From positions 34,055,847 to 34,119,846 of the forward strand of contig NC_054751.1 in the NCBI RefSeq assembly GCF_018143015.1: 64,000 bases of DNA. The letters run 5' to 3'. Below the pieces are notes generated by a model. It had not been told where the DNA came from. It saw only the letters and a program-made list of their open reading frames with translations, and did no database searches. Positions 1 to 19,288 of the stretch are shown piece by piece. The stretch's first letter is position 1. Every line of letters starts with the position of its first letter. The position numbers and the translations under genes were made by a program. Origin of the DNA: Lytechinus variegatus (lineage: Eukaryota > Echinodermata > Echinoidea > Temnopleuroida > Toxopneustidae).

Positions 1-250
1 TCTGTTTTATTACATCTTTTATATGAAATAATCACATATCTAAAGAATGTTCCAAGACCTTTTCAAGTATTGAAATGAAGTGGGGATGTGATTCACTATT
101 CACAATAGTTTTTTTGTAGTGAATATTTTGAAAATGTTTTAATTGTGCTTACCATGATTTTGATTTCCCCTCACAATTTTTATATTTTGATAAATTCTTC
201 GGTTCTGTTATATTAAATTTTGTTGTTGGTAATTGTGTGTTTTTTTTCAG

Positions 251-7304
<7,054 letters not shown>

Positions 7305-9606
7305 TCACATGGACCAAGGAATTCGGAAATAAGATTGCATATTAAGAACTACAAGGAAAGTACTTTATAATGTGGAAACATTCAATCTGTTATCAACTGA
7401 AATTCACCTAATCCTTCCAGAAAGCTTGCTGTGCTACTGAACATAAAGAAAGGAATCAGAATGATTTGACGTGAAGCTCTGTGATCTGATCTGCGCCCGA
7501 TTCTTTGAATTAATATGTAAATTGGTTAGTCTTGACCTACCCAGAAAAATTGACTCTAAAATTTTTTCCATAATGCTTTGTTCAATCTAATTGTTCAAAG
7601 AGAACTTGTACATGTTTTATATATGTACCTGTATGATCAGTATTTGGGGCCCAAACGTGAAAGCTTTATTATTGTCTTGATAAGCAGATGACTGTCTTCT
7701 GATTAGCTAAAAGCAAGAAACAGTTCCAAATATCTTTAATATCTTTTCTAATTTCCTTTAAAAACAGGCGTTGTGTCACAAAGTTGGAGTTGAACCTAAC
7801 TTACAGTTGCACGTGGTATACACCGCATCACCACATTGGTCTTATCCTTTTAAACAGATTTGTGCTACTGCACACTGTGCGTCATCATTTACACATGACT
7901 TTAAGTCTCACTTAAAGCTTTGTGAATTACCCTCTTAAAATTGCTTTAATGGTGATACACCATGAAAAATGAACAGAGAAAAAAAACAACCTTAATGTTA
8001 GTCCTTGGTGATGTGGGTATCATATTACTTTTATGAAACATGGTTTGGAAATCTACATTGTACGAGTCTACCAATCTCGGGTTGAAATTTTCATTTCACA
8101 TTTTTTAGCATAATTTGCTTGATAAAAATCTGTGTGTTGCTGAGATAATAATGAAAAACTGAAAAAGTATTTATCATATTCAGCATCTCATGGGATAATA
8201 AGTATATTATTCTTGAGAAATATAAATGCTTTTTCTCTGTACAGGTTTTTGAAAGTTGAATTTAAAAGAACTATGTGGAATCAAGACTATTGGTTTAATA
8301 TTCTTGTAAGTAGGTTTGGTCCGATCAATGAATCACGCAAAAACAAAATTGTCTGCTGAATCATGTGTTGTTTTAATTATGAATATGGAAGTATTGTAAT
8401 GACACTTCTCACAGTTCTTTTATGGTTGAAAGTGGACTTTTGAATTTGATAACAATTCAGGAATTCCTGGAAAAGGTTCATCTCACTGATTAATGTTGGA
8501 GAATAAAAATTCTTCATCATGCAATCAAGAAAATGTCATTACCAAGTGAGACATTTGCCACTCACTACACTTGCAGAATTCTTCAAATGCTGAATGATGT
8601 GTTTGACTTGAAATGAGGTTGCTCATTGTTAACCTTCTAGTGCCTCTACTTCATTTCTGATTGAAAAAAAAGGAAGAATCATAAGTTGCCATCCGAAGAA
8701 GCATACAGTAATGTAGGAGGTGAAAGTTTTAAAAAGTTCATTACTGTGCTGACCTAATTTACTTGATTAAAAATATAATTATAATTCCATCCAGAAATAA
8801 TGTTAACTATTTTTTTTAATTTAAGAGTTGGCTAAATCTTCCACACCAGTATTGAAACAAATCTGCAGGCCATTATCCACTTGAATACTGAATTCTGTAT
8901 TCCCATTGACTTTTTACATGTATCACCTGTTTCCAGTTGGCAATGGGTTAAATAGTATGTTTATTGTATTCATGATCATTATTGCCCTTATATCGTACCT
9001 TATCCAGTCATGTGATCAATGCAATTCTCATATTAGTAAATTATGATTGTAATTCGAATGATGTTTTTTCCTTTCCGGTAGGATTTTTCCTTGAACGCTT
9101 TAGCGCCTATTAATATGGCGGCTCAGCTACAGCCGGGGTAATAATATGATACCAAGTATCAAAGCGCAGTTGAGTATATGCACATAGTAACTGCGCTATA
9201 TAAATGGACATATTATTATTATTTTCACAAGTTCAAAAGTTCTGATCAACAATAAATAAATGCTCGGTAATAAACAACTTACAAAAATTTTAAAAAAATT
9301 TGCAGTTCTAACTGCAAAAGTTGAATCTGCTGAAAGCACTGATGAAATAGCTTCCTTTAAATCAAAATTATGATGTATCCACAAAAAAAAAACAATAATG
9401 AGATAATGAATGTCTCTGAATCAGATAAGTTTCCACTTATGTGATGTAGACTGTATTGAATCAGTGTCTAGTATCAGCATCAATGGACAATTTAAAATCT
9501 TTAGCAGTGGCAGATGCTGAAGATCCAGGATTTTGAAATAAAGGGGGCGCAAATACAACATTTTTAAATAAAGGAATTTGCACAGATTTAGCTTTACTAT
9601 GTATGT
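7305..9606. other. LAP3 3' UTR and downstream AT-rich DNA
   Basis: No further exon is recognisable. The first AATAAA after the LAP3 stop is at 8502-8507, so a 3' UTR of about 1.2 kb is possible (inference). A SINE tail begins near 9085. Confidence 0.5.
9085..9225 (+). repeat. SINE 3'-tail fragment
   Basis: It contains GGGGTAATAATATGATACC, AAAGCGCAGTT and CTGCGCTATATAAATG, ending in ATTATTATTATT. The same layout (GGTAATAAT, AGCGC, GCTTTATATA, then an ATT repeat) ends the longer minus-strand SINE at 12511-12780. The tRNA-like head is absent here. Confidence 0.5.
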
Positions 9607-10184
9607 TTAAAGGGATGGTCCAGGCTGGAAATATTTATATAATAGATTAAAATTCACATGGCAAAATGCTAAAAATTTGATCAAAATCTGAAAACAAAGT
9701 TATTGAATTTTAAAGATTTGCTTTATTCTGGTGAAACAGTTCTGTGCATGTCTTTATTAATATTCATTAGGTGGGCTGATGATGTCATATCCTTACTTGT
9801 TCTTATGTATTTTATTATATGAAATTAGGTTTATTCAAAAATTTTCTACCAAGAACTAAAACAATTGTATTGACAACTGATAAAGTGCATTAGTTATTTA
9901 TTGCCGCAACTTATTTCATCATAATGGAGAAACATCATGTACACATGTATGAAAAAATCAATCATTTATGATTTCATGTAATAACATAAAAGGAAAATGG
10001 GGGATGTGACATCATCATCCCACCTAATGAATATTCATGATGATGTGCTTATAACTGTTTTCACAAAATATTGATAAACTTTAAAATTCAATAACTGCGT
10101 TATTTGTTGAGATCTTCAGCATTTTGCTCTGTAAATTTTACTCTATTTAGATAAAGATATTTTCAGCCCGGACCGTCCCTTTAA
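9607..10184. mobile_element. Foldback MITE, about 580 bp
   Basis: It begins TTTAAAGGGATGGTCCAGGC and ends with the inverted GCCCGGACCGTCCCTTTA. The two halves stay complementary for over 200 bp with scattered mismatches, and no protein is encoded. Half of a related copy is at 53755-53860. Confidence 0.85.
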
Positions 10185-10765
10185 TGAGCAATTTTTAAAA
10201 TATAGAGGGGGGATGATGAAAAATCAGATTCTTTCCCGAACTTTCAGAATGGTCAAGATGTTAGTATTTAAGGTCTCAAAATGTTGCACTTTTATAAAAA
10301 ACAGTGATAAACTTAGAAATTGTGAATGAAATGTGCCATTGTGAGTGACATCTCTAGTTTATATGTATACTTTATATGTGAAGTATTTTTTGTATAAATA
10401 AAAATCAAGATACATGTATACAATGTAGTTGTGATGCTTTGTTTCTTATTGGTCAGTTGAGTTTGTATTGATTATTACTATAGACACCATTATTTTCACT
10501 GAAACCTACTGCACCTTGCATTCATATCCTAATAAACGCTACCTCTACATTATTGGGGAATTAAATCATCCCCCTCCCCCCCCAAAAAAAAAATAATCAT
10601 TTCCCTCACAATTGAGCAATGCTAATTCAAGAGATGTTTAAAGAAGAGCGAGTGTCACCACATCCATTTCTGTTCTCGGCTTATTTGCAGTGCATGAAAT
10701 ATGTTTATGGATTAAAGATAGATTTTACATGCCTCAATGGTGTTATGATATTTAATTTGAAACTG

Positions 10766-11159
10766 AAGCCCGGCTCAGACTTGTTGCGATTTGTTGCAAT
10801 CCGAATTTCAAAGAAATTGTGATAACATTTGATATGGACATTCCAACTAATAAAATCTTACAGATCAGAGTTCAGAATATTGATAAGGACTGCTGATATA
10901 AAAATTCAGTCCTGTTCGAGCCTCCCTGAATGAATAAAAACTCATTCAAATCATGACGTCATCATCGGCTGCGACTTGAAGCCCATTTGGACTTTACTCT
11001 GACCACAGGGCTTGCCGCAAAGTAAAAATATGTTTTTCGTATTCCTTACATTATGCTTTGAATAAAATAATTTTACTTCTTGGAACTGTCATATTTAATG
11101 CAAAATGTGATTTCTTGAAAAAACGCATCGCAATGAATCGCAGAGTGAGCCAGGCTTTA
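10766..11159. mobile_element. MITE, about 390 bp, AAGCCYGGCTCA ends
   Basis: The left end AAGCCCGGCTCAGACTTG is mirrored by the right end, which reads AAAGCCTGGCTCACTCTGCG on the complementary strand. The block GAAGCCCATTTGGACTTTAC in its middle recurs near 35850, which suggests a fragment of the same family in SUCLG1 intron 6. Confidence 0.75.
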
Positions 11160-11780
11160 GGCAATTTGTCATAGGTGTCTTTAGCAGGGATCCCACTATA
11201 AGGATGCTCTGCATCTTCTCATTGCAGCTTTCCTGCACCCCATTGTTTTGTCTATGGTAGCTGTTATTATTTGTAAATGAAAAACTGCAGGAGAGACTCT
11301 GCACTAACTGTTGATGAGTGTCTAATAGGGAGAGTCAAATCAAGACTGAATACTTATTGCTCAAACATGGCAGATTATAAAGACAAAAATCTGTATTCAC
11401 AAATTTTAGTGAATTAATTAAAATGAGAAAGAATATGAAATAATAAGCCATCTTTTTACTACATGAGGGCATTATCCTAATGACTCATTTTCCTGACCTT
11501 TATTAATCAAATATACGTATGCAGTAAGAAATGAGAAATCCCAGTTACCCTTTCTGTGGAACTCCCTGTACTACACAATATAAAATGGATAAGAGAAAAC
11601 AACCCTAACTTCATGTCAATATGAACAAGACAAAATTGCAAACTCCATACTCTGACTGTATATACAATTGAGTTTATTCGCATGATTTGCATAATGCAAT
11701 ATACATAATGTACAAGTTTGTGGCAAATGATCAAATGATGGTTACAATTTTGAGTGACACCAATTGTTGGAATGGAACAC

Positions 11781-12055
11781 CTGGGGCCCGTCTTACAAAG
11801 AGTTTTGATTGATCCAATCAATCGCAACTATGGACAGCCAGCAACGTCAACATCTATTATGTATGTTTGTTCAAAATATTTTCAGCTATGATGTATATTC
11901 ATGCATTCATTGTTTTTTTGAAAATTCACTGCGCTTCTCTTTGCATACAAAGGACATTGTGCAAATTTTTCGTTAAAAAAAATTATGACACTGATGGATT
12001 TCCATAGAGTTACGATTGATCGGATCAATTGTAACTCTTTGTAAGACGGGGCCCA
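11781..12055. mobile_element. MITE, about 275 bp, CTGGGSCCCGTCTTACAAAG ends
   Basis: The terminal inverted repeats of about 24 bp end in AAAGAGTT. The right end differs from the left by one base (GGGCCC against GGGGCC). Families at 49844 and 50631 share the GGGCC theme but are otherwise different. Confidence 0.85.
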
Positions 12056-12292
12056 GAATTCATGATTTTGATCGTCCCTAGGCCTCCTCGATGGGTTGAG
12101 AAGAAATACAGAAAAGGCAGGAATCTTTCTTTACCACGAACAAATATTTATCTGAGGATGTTTCACAAGGAATTCAGTTTACTAAAACACACTTAAATTG
12201 CCAGTTGCCGGGGTATATTAATGCATCACAGCATTTTATCAGATCATACTCATGGGACGTGCGCTTCCATGTTTTCATCAATGAAATTGAAC

Positions 12293-12298
12293 TTTATT
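12293..12298 (-). promoter_or_regulatory. Candidate polyadenylation signal of MED28 (AATAAA on minus strand)
   Basis: TTTATT on the + strand lies 547 bases beyond the MED28 stop. If used, the SINE at 12511-12780 would be inside the MED28 3' UTR. The assignment is by position only. Confidence 0.3.
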
Positions 12299-12510
12299 CT
12301 TTCATAAACACCTCCTGGATTAGCATTCACCTACTGCAATGCAAGCTTCTCCATCAATAGATAATGGCTGGTATAAATACCTACTGGTGCAGTCTGGGGT
12401 TGGTCTCAAGGTTAAAAGATTGTGTTACAGTCAATAGTCACAAGTCAAAGAAAAGAGGAAGTCTCCCTTATGACAGAAATTCGGTATTGACCATACCAAT
12501 CTGGTATTAA

Positions 12511-12780
12511 TAACAATAATAATAGCTGGATATATAAAGCACTTTTTGCCTGAGGATACAAAGCGCTGCTATTATTACCCTGGCTTTAGCTCAAGCTACC
12601 ATCACTGGCGCTCAGTGCATGCAAGGAATTAATCCTGCCGGGTACCCATTTACCTCACCTGGGTCGAGTGCAGCAGTGTGGATAAATTTCTTGCTGAAGG
12701 AAAACACGCCATGGCTAAAATTCAAACCCACCACCCTCTGTTTCAAAGGCAAGAGTCAGAACCACTAGACCAAGACGCAC
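12511..12780 (-). mobile_element. tRNA-derived SINE, full-length looking
   Basis: On the minus strand it starts near GTGCGTCTTGGTCTAGTGG, an A-box-like stretch. About 40 bases on comes GGTGGGTTTGAATTTTAGCC, a B-box-like GGTTTGAAT. A unique body follows, then a tail with GGTAATAATAGCAGCGCTTTG and an ATTATTATT end. The tRNA-like 5' head followed by an unrelated body and a short simple tail is the classic SINE layout. It lies just downstream of the MED28 stop. Confidence 0.75.
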
Positions 12781-12844
12781 CGACTATCAACTGGGTCCAT
12801 TGTCTCACATAAAAAAAAGTTAACTGTTCACAAACTGTCCGTGA

Positions 12845-15800
12845 TCATCGACGATCAAAGCCACCAATACTTGAAGTTGCTTGCTCTAAATGAGCTAATG
12901 GTCCAGACAGTGGTGTTGTTGCTATTGAAATGGGAGTAGCATCACCACCTGCGATGGTAGCAGCTCCTACCACACCATGATGTTGTTGTCCACCACCGCT
13001 CTGTGGCTGGGGAATGTTGCTTGAAGGAATTGACATGGTTCCTCTGGCAAGCTGTTGTTGCTGTTGCTGAATCTGCCCATGGTGGAGTTGCTGTTGTTGT
13101 GCATGTGGTTGTTGCTGTGGCGGTCCACCACATTCTACTGATTGAAGAATCCCAAGCCAATTGTTGACCTTGGTCTGTTGTTTCTGAAGGAGTGCATTCT
13201 TCCTGTTCAGTTCGGTCTTCAGATCATCTATCTCCTGATACATAAAAAAGAGGCAAAAATACAACATTTAAAAGTTGGCTTTTATTGTTTGCACTAAGCT
13301 TCTGAATCAATAATCAAACAACCTTTTCAAAAAATAAAGTTGTAAAAGTAATACTGTTGTCATCACTATACATCTCCGAAGAATTTATAGGTTAAAGTCT
13401 TCTCCTACGAACAATTTAAACAGTGTGGATAGAAACGGGGGATATAAAAAGGAAGAAATTCATAATGAATACCGGTCGGTATTTATTTCAATAAACTAAA
13501 TCTGTAATGGATACTACAGCAATCACTGTTAATACTCATTGCAATCATAATCAATATTTTTTACGATCATCATCGATGTGGATTGGAATTTATCAATACA
13601 ATCATGACCAGTGCTCTTTGCAATCACCAACAATGCAGACTGCAATAATGAATTCTGAAAGCAGTCATCAATTCTGATCGCAATCACCAATACTGATAAC
13701 CATCATCAAGTTTGATTGGATCACCAATGCTGATTACCATCATCATCATCAATTTGATTGGAATCACCAATGCTGATTACCATCATCATCAATTTTGATT
13801 GGAATCACCAATACTGATTACCATCAACATCAATTTTGATTGGAATCACCAATACTGATTACCATCAACATCAATTTTGATTGGAATCACCAATACTGAT
13901 TACCATCACCATCATCAATTTTGATTGGAATCACCAATGCTGATTACCATCATCATCAATTTTGATCGGAATCACCAATACTGAATACCATCAACATCAA
14001 TTTTGATTGGAATCACCAATACTGATTACCATCAACATCAATTATGATTGGAATCACCAATGCTGATTACCATCATCATCATCAATTTTGATTGGAATCA
14101 CCAATACTGATTACCATCATCATCAATTTTGATTGGAATCACCAATACTGATTACCATCATCATCAATTTTGATTGGAATCACCAATACTGATTACCATC
14201 ATCATCAATTTTGATTGGAATCACCAATACTGATTACCATCAACATCAATTTTGATTGGAATCACCAATACTGATCACCATCATCATCAATTTTGATTGG
14301 AATCACCAATGCTGATTACCATCATCATCAATTTTGATTGGAATCACCAATACTGATTACCATCATCATCAATTTTGATTGGAATCACCAATACTGATTA
14401 CCATCATCACAATTTTGATTGGAATCACCAATACTGATTACGATCACCATCATCAATTTTGATTGGAATCATCAATGGTGATTGCTATGATGATCTCAAC
14501 AGCTGCCATGATGATAATCAACATCACCTCTTTGATTATGCTTTCAGGTTTTGTAGTAGCCATAAGCATCTGACGTTGGAGAAAGAAATTCTCAGTTTCC
14601 TTGGCAAGTTCTTGGAATCTCTGCATCGACTGGTCAACACCTAATTGTTTAAGAACAAGATTATTTCATAACAACAACATCAATCTACATACCCTTAATG
14701 ATTAGAAACTGTGTGTGTAATTTCCGGTTATGTTTCACAACTCATCAACTTCAAATTAACTATTTATTCCAATATATTGCAAAAAAAACACAAACACATT
14801 TAAAGTGTTAAAGAGAGAGAGAGTGAAGTGAACAAATAGGTATATCCATTAGAACAAAACAAGTAAGGCAGACCTGCATCTTACACTTGTATCCAGACCA
14901 CAAAAAGATAAACTCATAAAAGAATTATATTACTGATTTAAGCAGAACTTGGTCAAAATTCTAAATGTATACATATTTCCATTAATAACTTTTCTTTCAA
15001 ATGAAACCATTTATCTTCTTTTTATTCTGCTCAATTAATAACAAATCATTTCAATCCCTCTACATTTCTAAATTGTAGACTCTATTTTAAATTAAATTTT
15101 GAAAGATATGATTTTTGAAGCATTTTCATTAAGAAATTACTAAAAATGAAAATTTGTTTCAAAGAGAAACTCCTCCGACGCAATATCCAACTCGCTGATG
15201 ACTGCTGACCCTTGATGGGGAAGAACAAAGAAGAAGACATACATCTCTACATTCCAGACATGCCAAGACACAGGCATCAAGTGTGAGAATCATAAATTAG
15301 GGTGTGTTGCTCACCCCCCCCCCCCCATCTCGTTTTCATACATGCATCACAGCTTATCCCCATACATTGTACATAAGACCTTGACCGTTATTCTACTAAA
15401 GAATGACTGTTGGTCATTGAACTTGGCATCTTTGTCCCAAGGCTAATCCTGTGATTAAATTCAGCATTGCATCTTACAACCTGTGGAGCATCATCTACAG
15501 GGCTTATATCCCGGCCCCCCCCCCCCACTCCAGGGTCGGAAGGACAGCATGCGTGTTCCCACAATGTCCGGTAAAGGAGTACTTTTTCAAGGGATAAGTC
15601 CGGCTGGCGAATTGTAAGAAAGGGGGGTATATTTGTATTTTCACCCGGAGATTTCTTTAAAAAGGGGGTGTTTTTTATATCTCTCTTTGGACTCCTGAGA
15701 AATTATAAAAGGGGGTTATAAAATATCTTGAATAACATAGAAAAATAATACCAGAAACAAATTTCTGAGACTCCTGCTAGTTTTGATAGCTCATTCAGGA

Positions 15801-18800
15801 TTATTTCATTTTGAAAAGAAAAGTACAGACGTTTTGTTGGAATGAGAGCTTATGTGAGAGAGGGGGTACATTGAGCAATGTTCAGGATTTAGGGGGGTCT
15901 CCAAGGCAGAAAAAGCCGCAAAAAACCCTCGAAAGGGGGGTTCAGAAATGTTTGCAAACCTTCGATAGGGGGGTGCTTTCAAAGGGAGGGAACGAGCATA
16001 GGCGTACCCTAAAGAAAACTGAGTGGGGGGGCCGGGGCTTATACTTACTTGTTTTGAGTTCCATCTGATCATTTACATGGACATTCTCTTGAGCAATTAA
16101 TGAAGACAAACATGCCTGAAAGAAACCAGCAAACAAATATTCCAATTAATATTAGTCTTTCAGTTGATACCAAGCATTTGAAAACAAAATAAATAAATAA
16201 ATAAATATTACACCTTTAAAATGGCTGCTAAATAAAACCAATACATTATTTATGGGTGGGAAGGGATTACAATCTGTACAGAAATCCCAGACTAATATTG
16301 CCTGACACAAAAATGAATATATTATAAGGGTGTGGACCTTCAAATATGTAAGAGGAAATAGTCAAACATAGCTTAAAAAGTATGGCTGATATAAAAAATC
16401 AATGATCAATTTTTATTCAATTTTTAAAGTTGATAACTTTATGGAAGTTCATATAAGAATATAAGCATTAAGAATACAAAAAATATACATGTACAACATT
16501 TCAAAGTGAAGGAGTTGAGACTACATTATTGCATTATTGCTTTTAACATGACATAGGGGCGGACAACTGACTTTCCATAATCTTTTCTTTTATAGGTACA
16601 ATGAACTTTTTTTTGTGATGATTGTGATGAATTCGTAAGCTATAGGTATAATCTATATCTAAATTCAATAGGCTATTTTGTTACTGCAGATTTTTTTCCT
16701 CATTCATCATCTCAAGTTATCCCAAATCCAACAATTAATTTTCATTGATCAAAATTAATCTCAGCAAAAAATAATTATATTGAAAATCGAATAAAAATAA
16801 ATAAAGGATTTAGCATGTTAAGTAACATATTAATTTCGTATGTTTTTTTTGCTGAACGTTATTAACACGTTTTTAACCATCCTACACAATTTTCTCTAAA
16901 TTTCTTTTCATGTTGTTTATCAAATGTGAAAGCATGAGGGGTCAGAGAGATAGTCGCCCAAATCGATATTTCAAGTTTAATTGAAAAAAAAAATGGAAAA
17001 TGGGTGGGGAAAAGACGGAGAGAGAATAAAGAAAACATATTAATAAATTATTTGGGCCTATTACCCCGGAGAAGTTAAAATGACATCCGTTTTTGGTCGT
17101 CTTGCTGTGCAAGACGACTTGAAATTGATGACAACTAGCCTACATATAAAAAATAACTTTGTTATCATTTGATCCCCGGCCCCCCAACTCCGGGGTCGGA
17201 GGGATCACATGCGTGTTCCCAAAATGTCCGGTAAAGGAGTACTTTTTTGCAGGACAAGTCCGGCCCGCAAATTACAAAAAAAGGTGAGGTGTATTTGACT
17301 TTTTACCTGGAGATTTCTTTGAAAAGGGGGTGCATTTTTTTTTTCTCTCTCTCTCTTTGGACTCCTGACAAATTTATAAAAAGGGGGTATAAAATATCTT
17401 GAATCATATCATAGAAAATTGATCAAATCCTGGGATCACATTCCTGAAATTGCTAGGGCCTCTTTTTACTGGAAGCTAGTCCTCCATCATGGCATCAGGG
17501 AACCTCTATTGTAATGACAGCTTACATGAGATGAAAGGGGGGGGGGGGAAGGTTGTCTGTCCTGAGTGAGATAGGGGGTTGGAATGAGAGCTCACCTGAG
17601 ATACGGGGTACATTGAGCAAACACTTTATTCTAATAAAATTCACCAAACTTTCACCATAAATAGACAAATACCTACAAAATATAAATATCGTCGGCCTTA
17701 TGCCAAAAGGGCCTTAACTGCTTTTGGCCATTCCGAGATAATGGCGTTTAAAGGTTTTGGCCTCTCTAATAATCAAAAGTTTGTGGTCGTTTTTTGCTTT
17801 TGAAGCCAATTTCGATAAACGTGTTAAGTTATTAAGTTTTACATGAAATGTGTTAAATTTATTATAAAATATTCAGAACCCCTAAAATCGGGTTAAGGCC
17901 CTTTTGGCATAAGGCCGACGATATGCAGAAATTTTGCCAAAATTGTTTTTCATTTTTACGACATCAGCTTCCAATCGAACCTCTCTTCGCAAGTGAAATA
18001 TTTTGGTCACTTGAAAAATGTATCGTATTACCGAATGTGTGTTTTCTTTGGGAAAATTTGGGAAAACAACAAAGTCACTGATGAGCTATTTTGACCATAT
18101 TTTATTGTTTTGAGGATATAAAGACTTCAAAATTGTGTTTTTGATAATTTTTCTATTCAAGTTCCCTTTGGAAGGATTTTGCAAAGGTTTGGGCGTATTT
18201 GATTATTTTCTGACGCATATGATGAGCGCGTTCGGTAATAAAAGGCCGGTCGGTAATACAATCACTCACTATACCACTTGTTCACTGCTACCATCTGGCC
18301 TGTGGAGAATCTACAGGTAGGACTATGGTATGCCAATGCTGTATAGAGCACACACTTTAAAAAATCATTAAAATATCACTTTTGTGACCAAAATTACTAA
18401 TTTCCATATAGTTTTAATTTATTTATCATTAGTAATGTGGGAATAATTTTTGTATTCACCAGAGCGCTCAAAAACTTGAATTTTGGGCATATTTTTGTGT
18501 ACGCCCTCTATTGGTGGAAAGTAATATGGCAAGAAAATTTTCATTTTTTGATCTCTATTTTTTAATTAAGAAAAAATGATATAAAGAATCAAATTCAAAT
18601 AAGAGCCAAGCGGTATGAATTAACAGGTCTAATGGAAACTGTCAGTGTAAAAAAATCAAGCATTTGCCCCAAAGAAAAAGAGAAAATAAGCCAAACATTG
18701 CCACCCTTATTTTGTCACACATGGAGATATAACTGAGAACAAGGTTATATTATATAACCTTGTTCATTGAATGAATGCACTATACCCTAAATAGTGGGGG

Positions 18801-19288
18801 GCCGGAATCTGACCATCTTTTTGTTCAATCTGAAAAGGTCTGAAAGGTTTTTCCAAGCAAATCATATTTCTCTCAATTATTTTATGAGAGTTTTTGCAAC
18901 TTAAGTTACTCATAAGAATATAAGGTACATTATGTCTTTATTGATAATATCAATAATGTCGGATCATCAACTTAATTTTTTAGTGAAAAAAAAATTATCA
19001 TGATTAACCATAAGTAAAATTGTTGGGTCACAGCCCCTCCCTCCCCCCGCCCCCATTAACTTAACGGTCTAACGTAAGACAAGGGCCTAACTTAAGACAG
19101 TTAAGTTCAACTTGTTTGATTGAAATTGAGTATAAACTTAATCATGTTTTTTTTAAGTAGAGACCAGCGTCTATTCTCATCTGCTCATGATTCTTTTCTT
19201 CCTTTTTTTTCAAGTATCCTACCTTAAAGGCTGCTTCCAGTTCGTCAATTAGGTGTCGGTCTGTACTTTGACCAACGTGAGTAGCCAT
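12845..19288 (-). CDS. MED28: Mediator of RNA polymerase II transcription subunit 28
   Basis: Coding exons on the minus strand are 19223-19288 (ATG at 19288), 16049-16115, 14528-14640 and 12845-13234 (TGA 12845-12847). They splice to 211 codons with matching phases. Matches to vertebrate MED28 in order: HLIDELEAAFKACLSSLIAQ (N-terminal helix), VDQSMQRFQELAKETENFFL, KPESIIKEEIDDLKTELNRK (coiled coil, about residues 73-110), and a final block PLAHLEQATSSI corresponding to vertebrate SLAYLEQAS. Between the coiled coil and that block lies a Gln/His-rich insert (about residues 115-150) that makes the protein longer than the human one (178 residues). MED28 is a Mediator head-module subunit in the nucleus. 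It is head to head with SUCLG1. Intron 2 has a hAT-like MITE at its 5' splice site and intron 3 a large minisatellite. Confidence 0.95.
13540..14475. repeat. Minisatellite, about 41-bp unit, roughly 20 copies, in MED28 intron 3
   Basis: The consensus unit contains TTGATTGGAATCACCAATAC followed by TGATTACCATCATCATCAAT. Copies differ mainly in the number of ATC triplets and by single bases. The 13540-13700 edge is degenerate; the core is 13700-14475. It ends about 50 bp from exon 3. Confidence 0.95.
15510..16036. mobile_element. hAT-like non-autonomous transposon at the MED28 intron 2 splice donor
   Basis: The left end is CCCGGCCCCCCCC...ACTCC and the right end GAGTGGGGGGGCCGGG, an inverted match. 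Flanks GCTTATAT (15502-15509) and GCTTATAC (16037-16044) look like an 8-bp target duplication with one mismatch, typical of hAT elements. The body has blocks of GGGGG and no transposase. A second, less complete copy starts at 17173. Confidence 0.7.
17173..17620. mobile_element. Second copy of the 15510 element, lacking its right end
   Basis: It shares CATGCGTGTTCCCA, ATGTCCGGTAAAGGAGTAC, GGAGATTTCTTT and TATAAAATATCTTGAAT with 15510-16036 in the same order. The G-rich right terminus is missing after GGGGTACATTGAGCAA. Confidence 0.75.
17688..17923. mobile_element. MITE with 33-bp perfect terminal inverted repeats
   Basis: The left end GTCGGCCTTATGCCAAAAGG is repeated exactly inverted at the right end. 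The element is about 235 bp with an AT-rich middle, in MED28 intron 1. Confidence 0.9.

Noticed and set aside
12712-12785. Functional tRNA gene
   Set aside because: The A and B boxes are degenerate, acceptor-stem pairing is absent, and a SINE body and tail follow.
12942-13160. 72-codon minus frame rich in Thr
   Set aside because: Shifted reading of the CAG/CAA-rich MED28 last exon.
13700-14475. CRISPR-like array
   Set aside because: Units are head-to-tail minisatellite copies with no unique spacers, in an animal intron.
15806-16072. Frames of 85-88 codons on both strands
   Set aside because: They lie in the G-rich MITE and overlap the real MED28 exon 2 only by chance frame.
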